Part shown: one piece after another, positions 61,851 through 64,000 of the stretch
Layout of the letters: each line of letters opens with the position of its first letter
Numbering within the stretch: the stretch's first letter is position 1
Assembly (NCBI GenBank): GCA_024138025.1
Contig: JAMXBD010001399.1
Location: 248,001-312,000 of the forward strand
Direction: 5' to 3'
DNA: 64,000 nucleotides
Source of the DNA: Combretum micranthum
Taxonomy: Eukaryota; Streptophyta; Magnoliopsida; Myrtales; Combretaceae
Translations under genes and position numbers: made by a program
The notes under the pieces: generated by a model
Told to the model about the DNA's origin: nothing
The model's input: only the letters and a program-made list of their open reading frames with translations
Database searches by the model: none

Positions 61851-63501
61851 AGGTTTGTCAGAGATAGGAGCAACCTACCAAATGTGAGATTGGGTAGAAC
61901 CTGGGTAGATAAACTAAGTTGATAAATTAAAAGATGTAGACGTCTAGACTATATATATATTTATATATTATAAGTATCATATGGACATATATTGTCCACA
62001 ATGATGTAAATGACAAACTCTTACATCTTATTTTAATGTCGAAAGACATTACAACTCTGAACTAGAAGCTAAACCACAAGCTTCTAGGCTCGTTAAATCT
62101 ATGTTAGCTAGATCACGAAATATATCTCTTCCCCTCCTCATATGAACTGGAATTGATGAAGAAACTCAATGGCTATAGGTAAGTGAACATGACACTTCAC
62201 AAGGAATATCAGTTATATTTCCAAATATACTATAGTTTTACAAGAATGCCTTTGGCATTATACTAGAAAGTTAATTGACCAATTAAGGAGATCGAACGAA
62301 AGACATGATTTTCTTTGTGTTTATAGTATTATTGGTTGAAACAGAAAAGATAATTCTTGATCTCAGTATATTTGGAGGAGTTATAAGAGGAAAGAGAAAA
62401 CTGGAATTTGGTAAAATCATAGTGTTGGATCAATTGTTATGACCAGTAAGAATAGAATCGTACTTTTGATGACAAGAAATACTCTCAATTGGGAATATAT
62501 ATTAGGAAAAAGGAAATCCTTAAGTTTGAATCTACATATACTGCAGTAGAAAATGGGAATAAGCAGTATAGATTGAAGGAAGTTTAAATAGTACCAATAA
62601 TCAGTGATAAATAAGAAATTGATGGAATGGTTGATATAAATTTTATCTATGGAGAATAGTACTAAATTAAGTGGAAATAATGTGAAGAATATATAACGGA
62701 TTTGATGAATTAAATCTCAAGTATTAATGATTAGGAATGAAATCCAATTAGAGGAATAGTAGTATAGAAGGATAGAAATGATAATAATAATACTACTACT
62801 AAATCATACGAGTGAATGTGGTATTTGGACCGATATGAATTTGGACAAAAAAGTACGAAAAATATATGAGACAAAACGAACATGGAGATATCAAATATAA
62901 TACCAGATGTATTAGATATAAATATATTTGGAAAATTATTACGACATATACGGTGATGAGAGTAGTACGAATTATTGATTGATGATTCTATAAGACAAGA
63001 GATCTTACTATAGGTATTATGGTAATCACACTAGTGAAGAAACCTAAAACAACTGCAGAAGAATGAAATGGAATAAGTGATCATATTCTTCCCTACTGTA
63101 ATGATTCTATGGAGCAAGCCAACATTAAAGTAGTAATGATAAATCATACTTTTGGAGATAATGGATTAATTAAAGAGAGAAATCTTAGTAGTTCAAGTGA
63201 TGAATATAACCATAGTTAACAATTTCATAAGTAATTATGAAATTTCTATTCTTGACTCTTTAGAAGTATTATCCTATTGATATCGTAGAAAGTAAGGTAT
63301 TTATGAGAGATATAAGGAAGGAACTTTATTGATTTTATTACAATCACTTCGAAAAATAGGGAACGTTTTTATTGGTTTCACTGTCGTAGAGATATAAGAC
63401 TATAGATATGGGATAAATGTCTATAATAAAATAAGTTCCAAATACGAAATCCATTGGAATTTAGATAAACCCCTACAAGTTTCGAGGACGAAACTTCTCT
63501 T
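61851..63501 (+). other. Non-coding interior of the LARD
   Basis: AT-rich, with dense stops in all frames. No gag, protease, RT, RNase H or integrase motif was found. It presumably serves only for packaging and priming. Confidence 0.65.
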
Positions 63502-63514
63502 AAGGGGGGGAGGA
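63502..63514 (+). other. Polypurine tract
   Basis: AAGGGGGGGAGGA immediately before the 3' LTR start, the plus-strand priming site. Confidence 0.85.
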
Positions 63515-64000
63515 TGTAATCCCCCAAATTTTACGTAACATGATTTTAACAAAATACTAAAAATATAATATTTGATTATTTAAAATAGTTGAAACAAGTA
63601 GTAAAAAATCACTCCAAATTTTTCTCGATTTAAAAATGTTAAAGTACGAATGAATTTGATTATAATTAGAAAGATTAAAATCATACCAATAAAAATTTTT
63701 GGAAATACAAAACTGTAACAAATATGATTTCAAGTAATTTATAAAACAACGATAAGGTAATCGTTAATATAAAGTTACTGAATTCTTTTTCCTTAAGATC
63801 AAAACTTAGAAAATAAACTCTACGCTTGTTAAATAATGAAACAATAGTGTTCAAACTATTTTTAATACGATGACAATATCAAGTAGCCTAGATAAAATAT
63901 GCTGCTATTAACAAATTAGTATAAATAACTTCTATACAGTAAAATATAATGTTCGGTAAAATGAATCAATATCTAAGAATCTAGATCTTAAATAAATAAT
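63515..64000 (+). repeat. 3' LTR of the LARD, first 486 bp
   Basis: It matches 56580-57065 with a single difference (C here, G there, within the GTTAAAGTA.GAATG stretch). It continues past the window end. Confidence 0.95.

Larger units (their letters stand above)
56580..64000 (+). mobile_element. LARD-like gypsy element (3' end off window)
   Basis: A long 5' LTR (56580-61833), a primer site at 61838, a non-coding interior (61838-63514) ending in a purine tract, and a second copy of the LTR start from 63515. The interior is only about 1.68 kb and no gag or pol motif is visible in any frame, so the element must be mobilised in trans. The block TTTCGAGGACGAAAC before the purine tract is typical of plant chromovirus-type Ty3/gypsy elements. 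Complete length would be about 12.2 kb. Confidence 0.8.

Overview
This is a stretch of AT-rich plant nuclear DNA, almost certainly from a eudicot. The evidence is two wall-associated-kinase (WAK)-like receptor kinase genes with plant-type introns, and Ty1/copia and Ty3/gypsy retrotransposons primed by the initiator-Met tRNA site (TGGTATCAGAGC). No bacterial, organellar, rRNA, tRNA or CRISPR feature was seen. I cannot name the species. Only two host genes are recognisable. Most of the rest is transposable elements (TEs), many delimited here by matching target-site duplications (TSDs).

Layout. (1) 126-3162: a PIF/Harbinger-like terminal-inverted-repeat (TIR) element flanked by TAA. (2) 3427-4681: a Tourist-like TIR element (TTA) interrupted by a copia-type LTR with its primer site. 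(3) 4924-18629: a four-level nest. A minus-strand solo gypsy LTR (about 5.2 kb) contains a solo copia LTR (TSD AACTC), which contains a plus-strand solo gypsy LTR (TSD CATTT), which contains a deleted copia element (TSD ATTAT). (4) 19510-20195: a 180-205 bp tandem repeat. (5) 20924-24113 and 30411-33002: two tandem minus-strand WAK-like genes, each with three exons: galacturonan-binding extracellular exon, EGF-like exon, transmembrane plus kinase exon. Both are broken only by single-base frame shifts. (6) 33.1-37.1 kb: AT-rich intergenic DNA. (7) 37.1-39.1 kb: a decayed copia element, then two palindromic MITEs. (8) 40964-43.8 kb: a gypsy relic with an LTR whose ends form a long inverted repeat, and a gag frame full of C-to-T-type stops. 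(9) 43813-44849: a hAT-like element with an 8-bp TSD. (10) 46870-48757: a 1.9-kb foldback palindrome with a MITE inside one arm. (11) 49176-56579: degraded gypsy LTR-like DNA carrying a nearly complete 4.06-kb copia element (TSD TCATT). (12) 56580-64000: a LARD-like element with a 5.25-kb 5' LTR, a 1.68-kb non-coding interior, and a 3' LTR running off the window with one mismatch in 486 bp.

Function. The two WAK-like genes would encode plasma-membrane receptors that sense cell-wall pectin or its fragments and signal through a cytoplasmic RD-type Ser/Thr kinase. They look like a tandem duplication in a locus otherwise swollen by repeated retrotransposon insertion and LTR-LTR recombination. I found no sign of a new multi-gene system. 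The most unusual items are the TSD-resolved nest, the LARD, the large palindromes, and the deletion-only frame breaks in the kinase genes.
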